64,000 bases of DNA from assembly GCA_033239525.1 (NCBI GenBank), contig BSYO01000011.1:11435078-11499077 (forward strand), given 5' to 3'. Both the position numbers and the translations under genes were made by a program. A model generated the notes under the pieces. That model did no database searches. It had not been told where the DNA came from and was given only the letters and a program-made list of their open reading frames with translations. This document shows positions 12,651 to 23,435 of the stretch, piece by piece. Source of the DNA: Nepenthes gracilis (Eukaryota; Streptophyta; Magnoliopsida; Caryophyllales; Nepenthaceae). Every line of letters begins with the position of its first letter. Position 1 is the first letter of the stretch.

Positions 12651-13649
12651 GTGGTAATCATATGATTCTTGTGTGTAATGGTTATATATATCTAAACATA
12701 TAATCATATATCTAGAATATGACGTATCATTATGTTCAAGTAATCATGAATATTAAGTAGAAGAAAAGCGATATGTGGCATCTGCCTGATGGAAAAATTT
12801 GTGACTCCCTTTTCCACCGATAAGATAAGGTTTTGTTTATAGATAACCTACCTCATTTGTATTTTAATAAGAACTATCGTAAGTGAATTAAATGAAAAAC
12901 TAATATATTTTAATGTCGTAATATATGTACTAAATTTGATGATTATATTCAAAGTCACAAGTGGCAAAATATAGTGAGCACGTTCTTTATATATGGAAAA
13001 CAAAGTATATAGATAGCTCTATCCATGAGTCTAAATAGTGGTTAATATGGTTTAAGGTTACCAGGAGCATATGCAACATTTCTTCAAGTTGATCTCTTAA
13101 TCTTTGGTTCTCCATACTTTGTATTTCTGTATGGATTTATATTTGGATTTTGATTTGAGATTTACAGGTTTGCCCACATATGGAATTTGGTTAGTCTTGT
13201 TTATTTGGATATTTGATTTCGTCCCGTAACATCTTTCATTTTATGTAATTTCATTTCAGCCTTTGTTCATATGTGATTTGGATCTAAATTTTATTTTGTT
13301 CAATATACATTTTTTGTGGATATAATATGATTTGGATTATGTGATTTGGTTTTAAATCTCAATTTGTTATAAATACGGCCTCATGGATTACATTTTTATT
13401 CAGATTATGATTTAAGTATAAAATTACTCTCATGACTTTTGATATTGGGTCTTCAAATTTGTTTCTTTTACCATTTTTGAACATGTTTATGAACCATCCC
13501 TCTAAGTTTGTATCTTATTATTTATTATATGATATTGATACTTATTAAGATTTAGACTCACGTTTTTACTTCTTGTCTCTTCAAATTAGTTAGTTTTGAT
13601 ATATTGTAAGAGTTTAGACGTTTTTACTTCATCCATTTTGGTGAGTTTT
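12651..13649. other. AT-rich intergenic DNA, nothing identified
   Basis: No ORF, domain or clear repeat boundary seen. The stretch is interrupted at 13649 by the chromovirus; its continuation is 23346-23435, then (after the LINE) 27096 onward. Confidence 0.5.
13645..13649 (+). repeat. Target-site duplication GTTTT (left copy)
   Basis: GTTTT lies directly before TGTGAGATC (LTR start) and directly after the right LTR at 23346-23350. Confidence 0.75.
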
Positions 13650-13789
13650 TGTGAGATCACAACTTCAACAGAAAACCTAAAATCGGAATAAAATATTAAA
13701 CCCAAGAGTGTGATGAACTCCGGAGGCCGGAATGGCCTTATGCCACTTAAAATCGGAGTAGTTTTGCCACAGAAGGACTGGACTGGTTG

Positions 13790-14030
13790 AAGTCCAGAAT
13801 AGATAAAGTTGACCGAAACTTATAAGGTTGACAGACTTTTAGAATGTTGACCGGCTTTAGAATATTGACCGGTTTGAGTAAGGGTTGACCGAAAATTATG
13901 ATGTTGACCGGATATTGACCAAAGTGTTGACCAACCCAAAGAGTTGACTGGCCTTGAGAAAGGTCGACTGGTCTTAAATAAGAGAAGTGAAACGAAGGTC
14001 GACCCTGAGTACTGACCAAAGAGTTGACTG
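13790..14030 (+). repeat. 'gttgaccgg' short-period repeats in the 5' LTR
   Basis: The word gttgacc(g/a)g and variants such as gttgactgg recur roughly every 20-30 bp about ten times between 13790 and 14030. The same block is in the 3' LTR near 21010-21200, with fewer units. The minus-strand ORF through this block (13747-14019) is produced by the repeats and is not a gene. Confidence 0.7.
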
Positions 14031-14639
14031 GAATAAATTAAGGGTAACTAAAGATAAGGACTAGCATTACAAATTAGTTAGAACCCAACTAGACTCTAAC
14101 TAAATGAAGTAGGTGAACCACCTCGTTGGCCGTCTGAGAAGAAGTACGAGGTAGGTAGCTTACCCCCAGTTACTCCACCTAACCCCTCCTCTATATATAC
14201 TCATCTTCGATCAAAGAAATTGACAAGAGCAACCAACAAGAAGAACAGTAAGAAGTAGAGAAGGAGAGAAAGCTTCCATTCTGTAAGGGTGGGCGAACGA
14301 CTGTCAGGCAAGTGTACCCCATATTTTTATGTTCATAATTTAATACTTTGTTTTAACTTCAGAAAATTACAAGTATATCGTACGATCATTCTTTTAAGTT
14401 CGTGTGCCCAGATTTTAATGTTCATGCTTAACCACTTATATTTTCGTCTCCAAAGTTCCAGCTTTAAACGAAACTGCCAGTTTTCCCTTCCCATTTAGAT
14501 TAAATACATACCATTTTAATTACTGTTTAATAAGTTGTATTATGGTTCGAATGCATACTTTCTGCCTTCTGCTAACTTATGTTTAAAATGGAGTACATGA
14601 AAATGAAAAAGTAGATTGGCTTGTATGACACTTGCATTA

Positions 14640-15250
14640 CCCAAATTTGAAACCGGCCTATAATATAATTTGAAATCAGCTTAAGTAATTATCGAAATCG
14701 GCCTTGCACGTTAATTTGAAACCGGCCTGGCATATTAATTTGAAACCGACCTTACATATTAATTTGAAACCGACCAAGAATAATTAAAATCGGCCTTGTA
14801 TTTATAATTTTGAAACCGACCAAGAATAATTGAAATCGGCTTTGTGTTACAATTGAAACTGGCATTTACACGGTAATTTCAAAACCGGCCTTGTATCGTA
14901 ATTTTGAAATCAGCATTTTCACAGTGATTTCAAACCGGCCTTGTATCGTATTTTGAAATCGACATTGGCAATTGTGATTTCAAAATCGCCTTGTATCGTA
15001 TTTTGAAACAGGCATTTACATTATGATTTCGAAACCTGCATTGTATCGTAATTTTGAAATCGGCATTTTCACTGTGATTTCAAAACCGGCCTTGTATCAT
15101 ATTTTGAAACCGGCATTTGCACTGTGATTTTGAAATCGGCCTTATATCGTATTTTTAAACCGACATTTACACTTTAATTTCGAAACCGGCATTATATTAT
15201 AATTGAAACCAGCCTTGTATTATGATTTGAGATCGGCATCTGTACTTAAA
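14640..15250 (+). repeat. ~25/50-bp tandem array, 'gaaaccggccttgtatcgta' type
   Basis: About two dozen ~25-bp units, many alternating between an 'aaaccggccttgtatcgtaa' type and an 'aaaccggcatttacactgtg' type, giving a ~50-bp higher-order period. The matching array in the 3' LTR is at about 21825-22445. Each unit centres on a CCGG or its transition products (CCGA, TCGG, CTGG). Confidence 0.8.
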
Positions 15251-16194
15251 ACATTGAAACCACTTGTAATGAACAAAGAAAATGTGAATTGGCCTTATGA
15301 TAAGTTCGGACCTTAGCATTGGGAGACAAGGTTCTCTAGCATGCCTTAAGACCTTAAGGTGATAATCAAGGATAATCAAAGTGAGAGTTGTCCTCGGGAC
15401 TTTGTACAAGGAGGTAGTGATAGCCGTCCTCGAGGCTTTGTACAAGGAGGAAGTGAGAGCCATCCTCGGGGCTTTATACAAGGAGGTATTGCCATGATTG
15501 TGAAAAGATGTGCACAATCTATCGTCGATTAAAGCCTCATTCCGTTAAGCAATAAATAAAAGAAGCTAAATTGTGACCGGCCTTATTTTATGCTCAAATA
15601 TTATCTGTTCTGACTTTTTGATTAGCTTTTGTTCGGCCAAATACTACCGTATGATATATATGATGCATGATTTCCTACATTTTACCATTCTAAGTATTCT
15701 ACATGATTCCGGCCAAATGATATTCTATATATCGTAACTGTTGACAGCACGAACGTTTTATGAAAAATCTGCGTGTACCTTGTTGAGCTTCGGCTCACTG
15801 TTTTTTGTTTTCCCCTCCCCCCTTAAATGGAAATTTAGAACTCATGCCTGACGAGACGGAGTGATTAGAGCCTATCTGAAGGGTTTGTAAGGATTCAGAA
15901 GCACCTTTTGGACGATCGCCACGAAGAAGCAATTAGTGTAATGATTTGTTAGACTCGATAAACTTTTGTGATTAGACATTCATGGCTATATGTATTCGGA
16001 AATGAATTTTTATGTGAATGAATGTAAATACTTATGTTGGATAATAGATTGACTTCCGATTTGTGTATGAGTCCTAGACGATATCTGTGATCCTATGATT
16101 TGGAAGGCATGATCGGCCCAAACTTGGTCACCAAAACTTGGTGTCAGTTCAGAGATCAATGGCAGATTGTAAAAAAAATTCGTTCCGTTACAAT

Positions 16195-16205
16195 TGGTAT
16201 CAGAG
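16195..16205 (+). other. Primer-binding site, tRNA-Met type
   Basis: tggtatcagag two bases after the 5' LTR end; complementary to the 3' end of plant initiator tRNA-Met, the usual primer of these elements. Confidence 0.85.
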
Positions 16206-16405
16206 AGATGAGATGCCTTAGGAATTGATCGATCCAGATGCGGAAGTATATGTTTGAATCTTCATACTGAATCTCTGAAAGAAGTAGGCCAAGGATAATT
16301 TAAGCAGTTAGAGTCCTTAGGAAACTTGGCTAAGTACAATTTTATTAGGATTGAAGAGTACTCCCTTTTTCTGAGATCATAACATTATGCTGTCTTGATT
16401 TTAGG

Positions 16406-17367
16406 ATGGCTAGTGGAAGAGGGAGAAGAAATGGCCGTAATACTCCTTATGATCAGGAGGCCGCTTACATATACTTATTGGAAAGAATGACCACCATGGT
16501 AGAATCCGTCAAACATAGGCGCATTGCTCCAGTTCCTGCGACTGAGCCAGCTCCGGCCATCCTAACTCCAACCACGTATGATCGATTTACGGCAGAACGG
16601 GCGCCGGGCTTTTTGGGGAAACCCAATTCAGTAGAAGCTGATAGATGGCTTAAAAGGATGAACAAAATATTTACAGTAATTTGATGTACGGACCATGAAA
16701 AGGTCACCTTCGTCGTGTATAAATTGGAGGGCAAAGCAGACAGTTGGTATGACATGAGGAAGAGGGCGCTAGCGATGCCCGACGGGATGATCACTTGGGA
16801 TACGTTCGATGAAGCTTTTCTGGATAAATACTTTCCATCCAGTCTCCGGAACCAAGAGGAGATGGAGTTTATGCGACTAAGGCAAGGAAGCATGACGGTG
16901 ATGGAGTATGATGCTAAGTTCACCGAGCTGTGCCGATTCTCACCTTTTTATATGGAAGACGAATTAAGGAAGGCGAAGATGTTTTAGCAAGGATTGCCGG
17001 ATGATATTCGGAAATACCTAACCATGTTAAAGCTTGAGACGTATGCTGATATATTGGACCGGATGGCCCTTTATGAACAAGAGGTGGAGATAGAGAAATT
17101 TTACGCAAAGAAGACAACTAGCCGGGCAAGTGTTAGTGGCGGATCTGCTGGGGGATCTTTTGGATTATCCAAAAAGACAAAGATGACTGAGAAGGGAAAG
17201 AGTATTGCGCCGACTCAGTCAATGGCTGATTCTAGGGCTTCGGTTGCACACTGTTCGTCCTGTGGAAAGGTACATCCAGGGTAATCATGCCACCAGGCAA
17301 CGGGAGCTTGTTTCAGATGCGGACAGCGCAGCCACTTGATCAAAGATTGCTCGAAACTAGAAGAGAG
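16406..17367 (+). pseudogene. gag pseudogene (capsid, nucleocapsid)
   Basis: Starts MASGRGRRNGRNTPYDQ. The retrotransposon-gag core follows (DRWLKRMNKIFTVI, then YKLEGKADSWYDM, WDTFDEAFLDKYFP, FTELCRFSPFYMEDE). A CCHC zinc knuckle with all four ligands is at 17309-17350 (CFRCGQRSHLIKDC), expected to bind RNA during particle assembly. In-frame stops at 16682, 16985 and 17282 break the frame, all in the same reading frame, so the gene was lost by point mutation. The polyprotein normally continues into protease without a gap. Confidence 0.85.
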
Positions 17368-17990
17368 AAAGCCTACCATTTCGTCTAAGGCCTTTGCAGT
17401 AGCTATTCAGGAGCCAGAGGTATCGCCAAATGTCGTGGAAGGTACTCTCCCTGTTTGTGGCGTTCCTGTATCTATCTTGTTTGACTCCGAATCTATCCAC
17501 TCTTTTGTTTCTCCACGGTTTGTATGTCATATTATTACTACTCCTTTCATATTGAATTATGAATTATTAGTATGTACTCATACTTGACTTCCCATAGTCA
17601 CTGATGTTATATATCCTGGATGTGTGGTAGAAGTAGATGGGAGATGTTTGGTTGTGGATTTAGTGTTACTAAACATGGATGGTTTCGACGTGATCCTAGG
17701 GATGAATTGGCTAGCCGAGAATCATGCCACCATTGATTGTCTTAGGAAGAAGGTTTATTTTAGTATCATTGGGAAGGAAACCTTTTTCTTCCAAGGTATT
17801 AAGAAAAAGGAGATGCCAGTAATAATCTCTACTTTACATGCTAAACATCTAGTAAAAAGTGGATGTAAGGCTTACTTAGCTTATGCCTGCACCACTAGAA
17901 GTCATGAGGTGCCGGCTAAGGACATCCACGTCGTCTACGATTTTGAGGATGTATTTTCTAAGGAGTTGCCTGGATTGCCCCCGCATCAGG
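17368..17990 (+). pseudogene. Aspartic protease segment, inactive
   Basis: The frame reads GTLPVCGVPVSILFDSES, where the family has the catalytic D-S/T-G followed by A-T/S-H-S-F. The aspartate is present but glycine is replaced by glutamate (DSE), which should abolish activity. A later NMDGFDVILGMNWL (about 17655-17715) is the typical flap/C-terminal region before RT. A stop at 17585 interrupts it. Confidence 0.8.
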
Positions 17991-18799
17991 AGATTGAGTT
18001 TGAGATTTCTATCGTTCCCAGTGTTGGCCTAGTTTGTAAGGCACCCTACAGAATGGCTCCGGCTGAATTGAAGGAATTAAGGTTGCAATTGTAGGAGCTA
18101 TTGGACAAAGGCTTTATTAGGCCAAGTGTGTCTCCTTGGGGAGCACTAGTTTTGTTTGTGAGAAAGAAAGATGGGTCATTGCGGCTATGTGTTGACTATC
18201 GTGAGTTAAACAAAGTCACGATCAAGAATAAATATCCTCTGCCACGTATTGATGATTTGTTTGATCAATTGCAACGATCCTGGATATTCTCGAAGATCGA
18301 TTTGAGGTCTGGGTATCATCAATTAAGGATTAAGCCAGAAGATGTGGCCAAAACTGCCTTCTGAATGAGATACGACCACTACGAGTTCCTTGTTATGCCC
18401 TTTGGACTTACAAATGCCCCTGCTGCCTTTATGGACCTAATGAATAAAGTATTCAAGTAGTATCTGGATAAATTTATGGTGGTTTTTATCGATGATATTC
18501 TAATATATTCTAAGGACTATGAGGAGCACGAGACCTATTTGAGGATAGTACTACAATTGCTGCGTGAGATGAAGTTATATGCTAAATTGGGAAAATGTGA
18601 GTTCTGGCTAGAAAAAGTGATGTTCTTGGGTCATGCGATTTCTGGTGGTGGTATCTCTATGGATCCAAAGAAAGTAGAATCTGTTACTAATTGGAGTAAG
18701 CCAACTTCTGTAACAAAGGCTAGAAGCTTTCTAGCCATGGTAGGTTACTACCGACGGATTGTGAAAAACTTTTTGCAAATCACTATACCCCTAACGTGA
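17991..18799 (+). pseudogene. Reverse transcriptase segment
   Basis: Conserved blocks in order: IVPSVGL...[83 protein letters not shown] and VVFIDDILIYSKD. The catalytic aspartates (KIDLRSG and FIDD) remain. In-frame stops occur at 18092, 18362, 18458 and 18797. At 18092 (usual Gln in LQELLDKG), 18362 (usual Arg in TAFRTRY) and 18797 (usual Arg in PLTRLLKK) the family residue has a codon that becomes a stop by one C-to-T change. Confidence 0.9.
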
Positions 18800-19270
18800 T
18801 TGTTGAAAAAGGAAGTCAAATTTGAATGGATTGAGGAGTGTGATCAGAGTTTTCAGGAGCTGAAGGATTACCTGACTACTGCTCCAATATTGGTGATTCC
18901 AGAAGAATTAGGAGAATATGAGGTGTATTGTGACGCCTCCAAAGCGGGCTTGGGATGTATACTAATGCAGCATGGTTGAGTTATGGCTTATGGATCTAGG
19001 CAACTGAAACTGCATGAGAAGAATTATCTTACTCATGATCTCGAGATTGCTGCTGTTGTCTTTACTTTAAAAATTTAGAGACATTATCTGTATGGTGAAA
19101 GGTTCCTTGTGTATTCAGATCACAAAAGTTTGAAGTATCTGTTCTCGCAAAAGGAGCTTAACATGAGATAAAGGAGATGACTTGATTTCTTGAAAGATTA
19201 TGACTGTGAAATACAAGTATAAGCAGAAAAGGCCAACGTAGTTGCGGACGTATTGAGTCATCGATCGAGT
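18800..19270 (+). pseudogene. RNase H segment
   Basis: EYEVYCDASKAGLGCILMQH, then [25 protein letters not shown] and [11 protein letters not shown] give the Ty3/gypsy RNase H signature; the first acidic residue (CDAS) is kept. Stops at 18977, 19076, 19169, 19178 and 19220. Most replace Arg, Trp or Gln that are near-invariant in the family (QHGRV, LKIWRHYL, NMRQRRWL). Confidence 0.88.
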
Positions 19271-19494
19271 TATGTGGCACACTTGCAGGTCAAGTAGATG
19301 GAGATGTTGGATTACCTGAAGTAATGTGATATTCAACGTTATACTAGAGGTAATAAAATACTCATGTCGTACCTTCAGATCCAACCGAAAGTAGTTAGTG
19401 AAATTAAAAAGAAGCAGGTGGACGATCTGTTCCTTATGGATTTGTTAGTAATCTGAGTAAGGAGTCCCAAGCTAATTTTAACGTCCAGACTGAT

Positions 19495-20470
19495 GGTATG
19501 TTGAGGTTTAGGGACCGATTATGTGTACCGGATGATAGAGGGTTGAAGGAAAAGATTTTGAAGGAGGCTCACCGGTCCCGGTATACGATCCACCCAGAAA
19601 TGAATAAAATGTATCAGGATCTGAAGAAAACCTTCTGGTGGAGGAATATGAAAAGAGAGATCATGGCCTATGTGGAGAGATACCTGGTATTCAGCAACTG
19701 AAGGCTGAGAGGAGGAAGCCTTCTAGATTGTTATAGCCGATGCCAACTCCGAGTTGAAAATGGGAGGACATCGCCATGGATTTTGTATTAGGTTTACCAA
19801 GGAATCCCAGGAATCATGACGCCGTTTGGGTTATAGTTGATCGGCTGACTTTCTTAGCAATTAGAACAACGTATTCACGTGATAGATTTGCTCAACTGTA
19901 TATGAACGAGATCGTGAGACTACATGGAATTTCTGCCTCCATTGTATCTAATGGAGACCCCCATTTTGTCTTAAGGTTTTGAAAGAGTTTGTATAAGGAA
20001 ATGTGGACTGAATTGAAATTCAGTACTACTTACCACCCTCAAACAGATGGCCAGTCTGAGCGTACTATCCAGATTTTTGAGGATATGTTGAGGGCTTCTG
20101 TATTGGAAATGAAGGGAACTTGGGATACCTACCTAGCATTGGCAGAGTTTGCTTATAATAACAGTTATCAGGCTAGTATCGGTATGGCACCTTTTGAAAC
20201 TCTATATGGAAGGAAGTGCAGGTCGCCAATTCACTGGGAGGCGATGGAGATAAAAGGATTTTGAGTCCTGAAATCGTAAAAGAAACGGTTAAGAAGATCG
20301 AACTGATCCATGGAAACTTGAAGGCTGCTCAAAGCAGACAGAAAAGTTATGTGGATAGAAGGAGAAAAGAATTAAGCTTTGAGATAGGAAATTTTGTCTT
20401 CCTAAAGGTCTTGTCGTCCAAAGGAACGTCACGGTTCGGAATGAAAGGAAAATTGAAGCCATGATTTGTT
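19495..20470 (+). pseudogene. Integrase segment
   Basis: The HHCC zinc domain starts as HRSRYTIHPEMNKMY, but the two cysteines (usually CLVC) read YLVF. The catalytic core starts MDFVLGLPRN (first Asp present). The second catalytic Asp in the usual SDRD is Asn (SNGD). The Glu in PQTDGQSE is present. A one-base frameshift lies near 19690, and stops follow in the 19700-19770 linker, at 19980 (usual Trp) and at 20462 (usual Arg); another frame change lies near 20240. Strand transfer cannot be catalysed by this copy. Confidence 0.88.
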
Positions 20471-20533
20471 GGCCCTTTTGAGATTTTAGAAAAGATCGGA
20501 GAAGTAGCATACAAATTAGCACTACCACCAAGT

Positions 20534-20803
20534 TTGACAAAAGTGCATGACGTGTTCCATGTATCTATGCTCCGGAAGTATGTCTATGACCCTACTCAAG
20601 TGATTGAACTTGAACCCTTGGAAATCAACAAAGATTTATCATATGTCAAGGAGCCACTACAAATTCTCGATCGAAAGGAGCAAAGGCTGCGTACGAAGAT
20701 GATTCCTCTAGTAAATGTGCTATGGAGGAATCACTCACCTGAAGAAGTTACCTGAAAATGAGAAGAAGAAATTCGAAGCAAGCATCCGCACTTGTTTGAT
20801 TAA
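20534..20803 (+). pseudogene. Chromodomain-like C-terminus of pol
   Basis: [20 protein letters not shown] is the conserved end of the integrase. It is followed by [14 protein letters not shown] and [12 protein letters not shown], then a TGA at 20753 where the family has Trp, then KWEEEIRSKHPHLFD and a normal TAA at 20801-20803. This tail is the chromodomain-like module that targets chromoviruses to chromatin. Confidence 0.82.
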
Positions 20804-20857
20804 GGTATGTAATCGTATCTAAATTTCGAGGACGAAATTTTTTTAGTAGGGGAGAAT

Positions 20858-23345
20858 TGTGAGATCCCAACTTCAAAAGAAAACTTAAAATCGGAATAAA
20901 ATATTAAAACCAAGAGTGTGATGAACTCCGAAGGCCGGAGTGGCCTTATGCTACTTAAAACTGGAGTAGTTTGTGCAACAGAAGGACCGGACTGCTTGAA
21001 ATCCGGAATAGATAAAATTGACCGAAACTTGTAAGGTTGATCGGCTTTTAGAATGTTGACCGGCTTTAGAATATTGATCAGCTTGAGTAAGGGTTAACCC
21101 AAAATTGTGATGTTGACCCAGCGTAAAAATGTTGACCAACCCAAAGAGTTGACCGGCCTTGAATAAAAGAAGTGAAATGATGGCCGACCTTGAGCACTGA
21201 CTAAAGAGTTGACTAGAATAAATTAATGGTAACTAAAGACAAGAACCAACATTACTAATTAGTTAGAACCCAACTAGACCCTAACTAAATGAAGTAGGTG
21301 AATCACCTCGTTGGCCGTCTGAGAAGAAGTACGAGGTAAGTAGCTTACCCCCACTTACTCTACCTAACCCCTCCTCTATATATACTCAGCTTCGATCAAG
21401 GAAGTTGGCACGAGCAACTAGCAAGAAGAATAGTAAGGAGTAGAGAAGGAGAGAAAGCTTCCAGTCTGTAAGGGTGGGTGAACAACTGTCAGGCAAGTAT
21501 ACCCCCTGTTTTTAAATTCATGATTTAATACTTTGTTTTAACTTCAGACTATTGCAAGTGTATCGGACGATCATTCTTTTAAGTTTGTGTGCCCAAATTT
21601 TAAAGTTCATGCTTAACCACTTATATTTCCGTCTCCAAAGTTCTAGCTTTGAACGAAACTGCCAGTTTTCCCTTCCCATTTAGATTAAATGCATACCGTT
21701 TTAATTACTGTTTGATAAGTTATATTCTGGTTCGAATGCATGCTTTCTACCTTCTGCTAACTCATGTTTGAATTGGGGTACATGAAAATAAAAAAGTAGA
21801 CCGGCTTGTATGACACTTGCATTAACCAAATTTGAAACCGGCCTTATAATATAATTTGAAATCGGCTTAAGTAATTATCGAAACTGACCTTGCATGTTAA
21901 TTTGAAACTGACCTGGCATATTAATTTGAAACTGACCTTACATATTAATTTAAAACAGGCCAAGAATAATTGAAATCGGCCTTGTATTTATAATTTTGAA
22001 ACCGGCCAAGAATAACTGAAATCGGCTTTGTATTACAATTGAAACCGGCATTTACACGGTAATTTCAAAACCGGCCTTGTATCGTAATTTTAAAACCAGC
22101 ATTTGCACTGTGATTTCGAAATCGGTCTTGTATCGTAATTTTGAAACCAACATTTGTACTGTGATTTCGAAACCGGCCTTGTATCATATTTTAAAACCGG
22201 CATTTACACTGATTTTCAAACCGGCCTTGTATCGTATTTTAAAACTGGCATTGGCACTGTGATTTCGAAAGCGGCCTTGTATCGTATTTTAAAACCGGCA
22301 TTTACATTGTGATTTCAAAACCGGCCTTATATCGTATTTTAAAACCGGCATTTGCACTGTGATTTCAAAACCAGCCTTGTATTATAATTAAATTCGGCCT
22401 TGTATTATGATTTGAAACCAGCATCTGTACTGAAATCTTGAAACCGGCTTGTAATGAACAAAGAAAATGTGAATCGGCCTTATAATAAATTCGGACCTTA
22501 GCATTGGGAGACAAGGTTCTCCGGCATGCCTTAGGACCTTAAGGTGATAATTGAGGATAACCAAAGTGAGAGCCGTCATCGGGGCTTTGTACAAGGAGGT
22601 AGTGATTGCCGTCCCCGGGGCTTTGTACAAGGAGGTATTGCCGTGATTGTGAGAAAATGTGTACAATCTATCCTCGATTAAAGCCCCATTCCATTAAGTA
22701 ATAAATAAAAGAAGCTAAATTGTGACCGGCCTTATTTTATGCTCAAATATTATCAGTTCTGACTTTCTGATTAGCTTTTGTTCGGCCAAATATTACCGTA
22801 TGATATATATGATGCATAATTTCCTACATTTTACCGTTCTAAGTGGCATGCATGATTCTGACCAAATGATATTGTATATATGTATCTGTAACTGCTGATA
22901 GCACGAACATTTTATGAAAAATCTGTATGTACCTTGTTGAGTTCCGGCTTACTATTTTCTATTTTGTCTCCCTCAGATGAAAATTTAGAACTCGTGCCTG
23001 ACGAGACGGAGTGATTAAAGCCTATCTGAAGGGTTTGTAAGAATTCAGAAGTACCTTTTGGACGATCGTCACGAAGAAGCAATTAGTGTAATGATTTGTT
23101 AGACTTGATAAACTTTTGTGATTAGACGTTCATGGCTATATGTATTCGGAAATGAATTTTTATGGGAATGAAAGTAAATGCTTCTGTTGAATAATAGATT
23201 GACTTCTACTTTATGTATGAGTCCTAGACGACATCTATGATCTTGTGATTTAGAAGACACGATCGGCCCAGACTTGGCCATCAAAACTTGGTGTCAGTTC
23301 CGGGAGATCGATGGCGGATTACAAAAAAAAATCCGTTCCGTCATA
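20858..23345 (+). repeat. 3' LTR of the chromovirus
   Basis: Follows 'cgaggacgaaatttttttag' and the purine tract 'taggggagaat'. Starts TGTGAGATC, ends CGTTCCGTCATA. TATA box at 21376-21383; gttgacc repeats at about 21010-21200; ~25/50-bp CCGG array at about 21825-22445. It is 55 bp shorter than the 5' LTR, mainly through losses in the arrays. Confidence 0.9.
21825..22445 (+). repeat. ~25/50-bp CCGG tandem array in the 3' LTR
   Basis: Same family of units as 14640-15250. Units of the 'ccggccttgtatcgtat' type alternate with 'ccggcatttacactgtg' type; unit order is similar but individual units differ, showing independent drift since insertion. Confidence 0.8.
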
Positions 23346-23350
23346 GTTTT
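23346..23350 (+). repeat. Target-site duplication GTTTT (right copy)
   Basis: Partner of 13645-13649. Confidence 0.75.
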
Positions 23351-23420
23351 AGTTATGTTTTGGTTTGGGTTTGTATCAAATGTATTTTAAATATTGGGAT
23401 TGGCCGAGTGTAGACCCATA

Positions 23421-23435
23421 ATTGTGTATTGAGAA
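23421..23435 (+). repeat. LINE target-site duplication, left copy
   Basis: attgtgtattgagaa occurs at 23421-23435 and 27081-27095, bracketing the LINE. A 15-bp duplication is typical of target-primed reverse transcription. Confidence 0.85.

Larger units (their letters stand above)
13650..16192 (+). repeat. 5' LTR of the chromovirus
   Basis: Begins TGTGAGATC and ends CGTTCCGTTACA. TATA box tatatata at 14192-14199. Contains two internal tandem arrays (about 13790-14030 and 14640-15250) and the 'accttgttgagcttcggctc' module near 15778. It aligns throughout with 20858-23345 with many substitutions. Confidence 0.9.
13650..23345 (+). mobile_element. Full-length, inactive Ty3/gypsy chromovirus (Tekay/Del-like)
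   Basis: A 9.7-kb element with 2.5-kb LTRs, tRNA-Met primer-binding site, gag, protease, reverse transcriptase, RNase H, integrase, C-terminal chromodomain-like segment, purine tract and 5-bp target duplication. The order RT-RH-IN is that of Ty3/gypsy; the terminal '[14 protein letters not shown]...LWRNHS' segment places it with chromoviruses of the Tekay/Del kind. The coding region has more than a dozen in-frame stops and at least two frameshifts, so it cannot encode a working polyprotein. Confidence 0.9.

Noticed and set aside
13747..14019. Minus-strand ORF with repeated 'KPVNILKPVNIL' wording
   Set aside because: Translation of the gttgaccgg repeats in the chromovirus LTR, so repeat-generated.
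15197..15517. Minus-strand ORF with 'SLYKAPRTA' repeats, also at 22388-22666
   Set aside because: It comes from a short direct repeat (ctttgtacaaggaggtagtg) present in both LTRs, with no start context or family; treated as LTR sequence.
16465..16923. 152-codon ORF on the minus strand
   Set aside because: Antisense shadow of the gag pseudogene.
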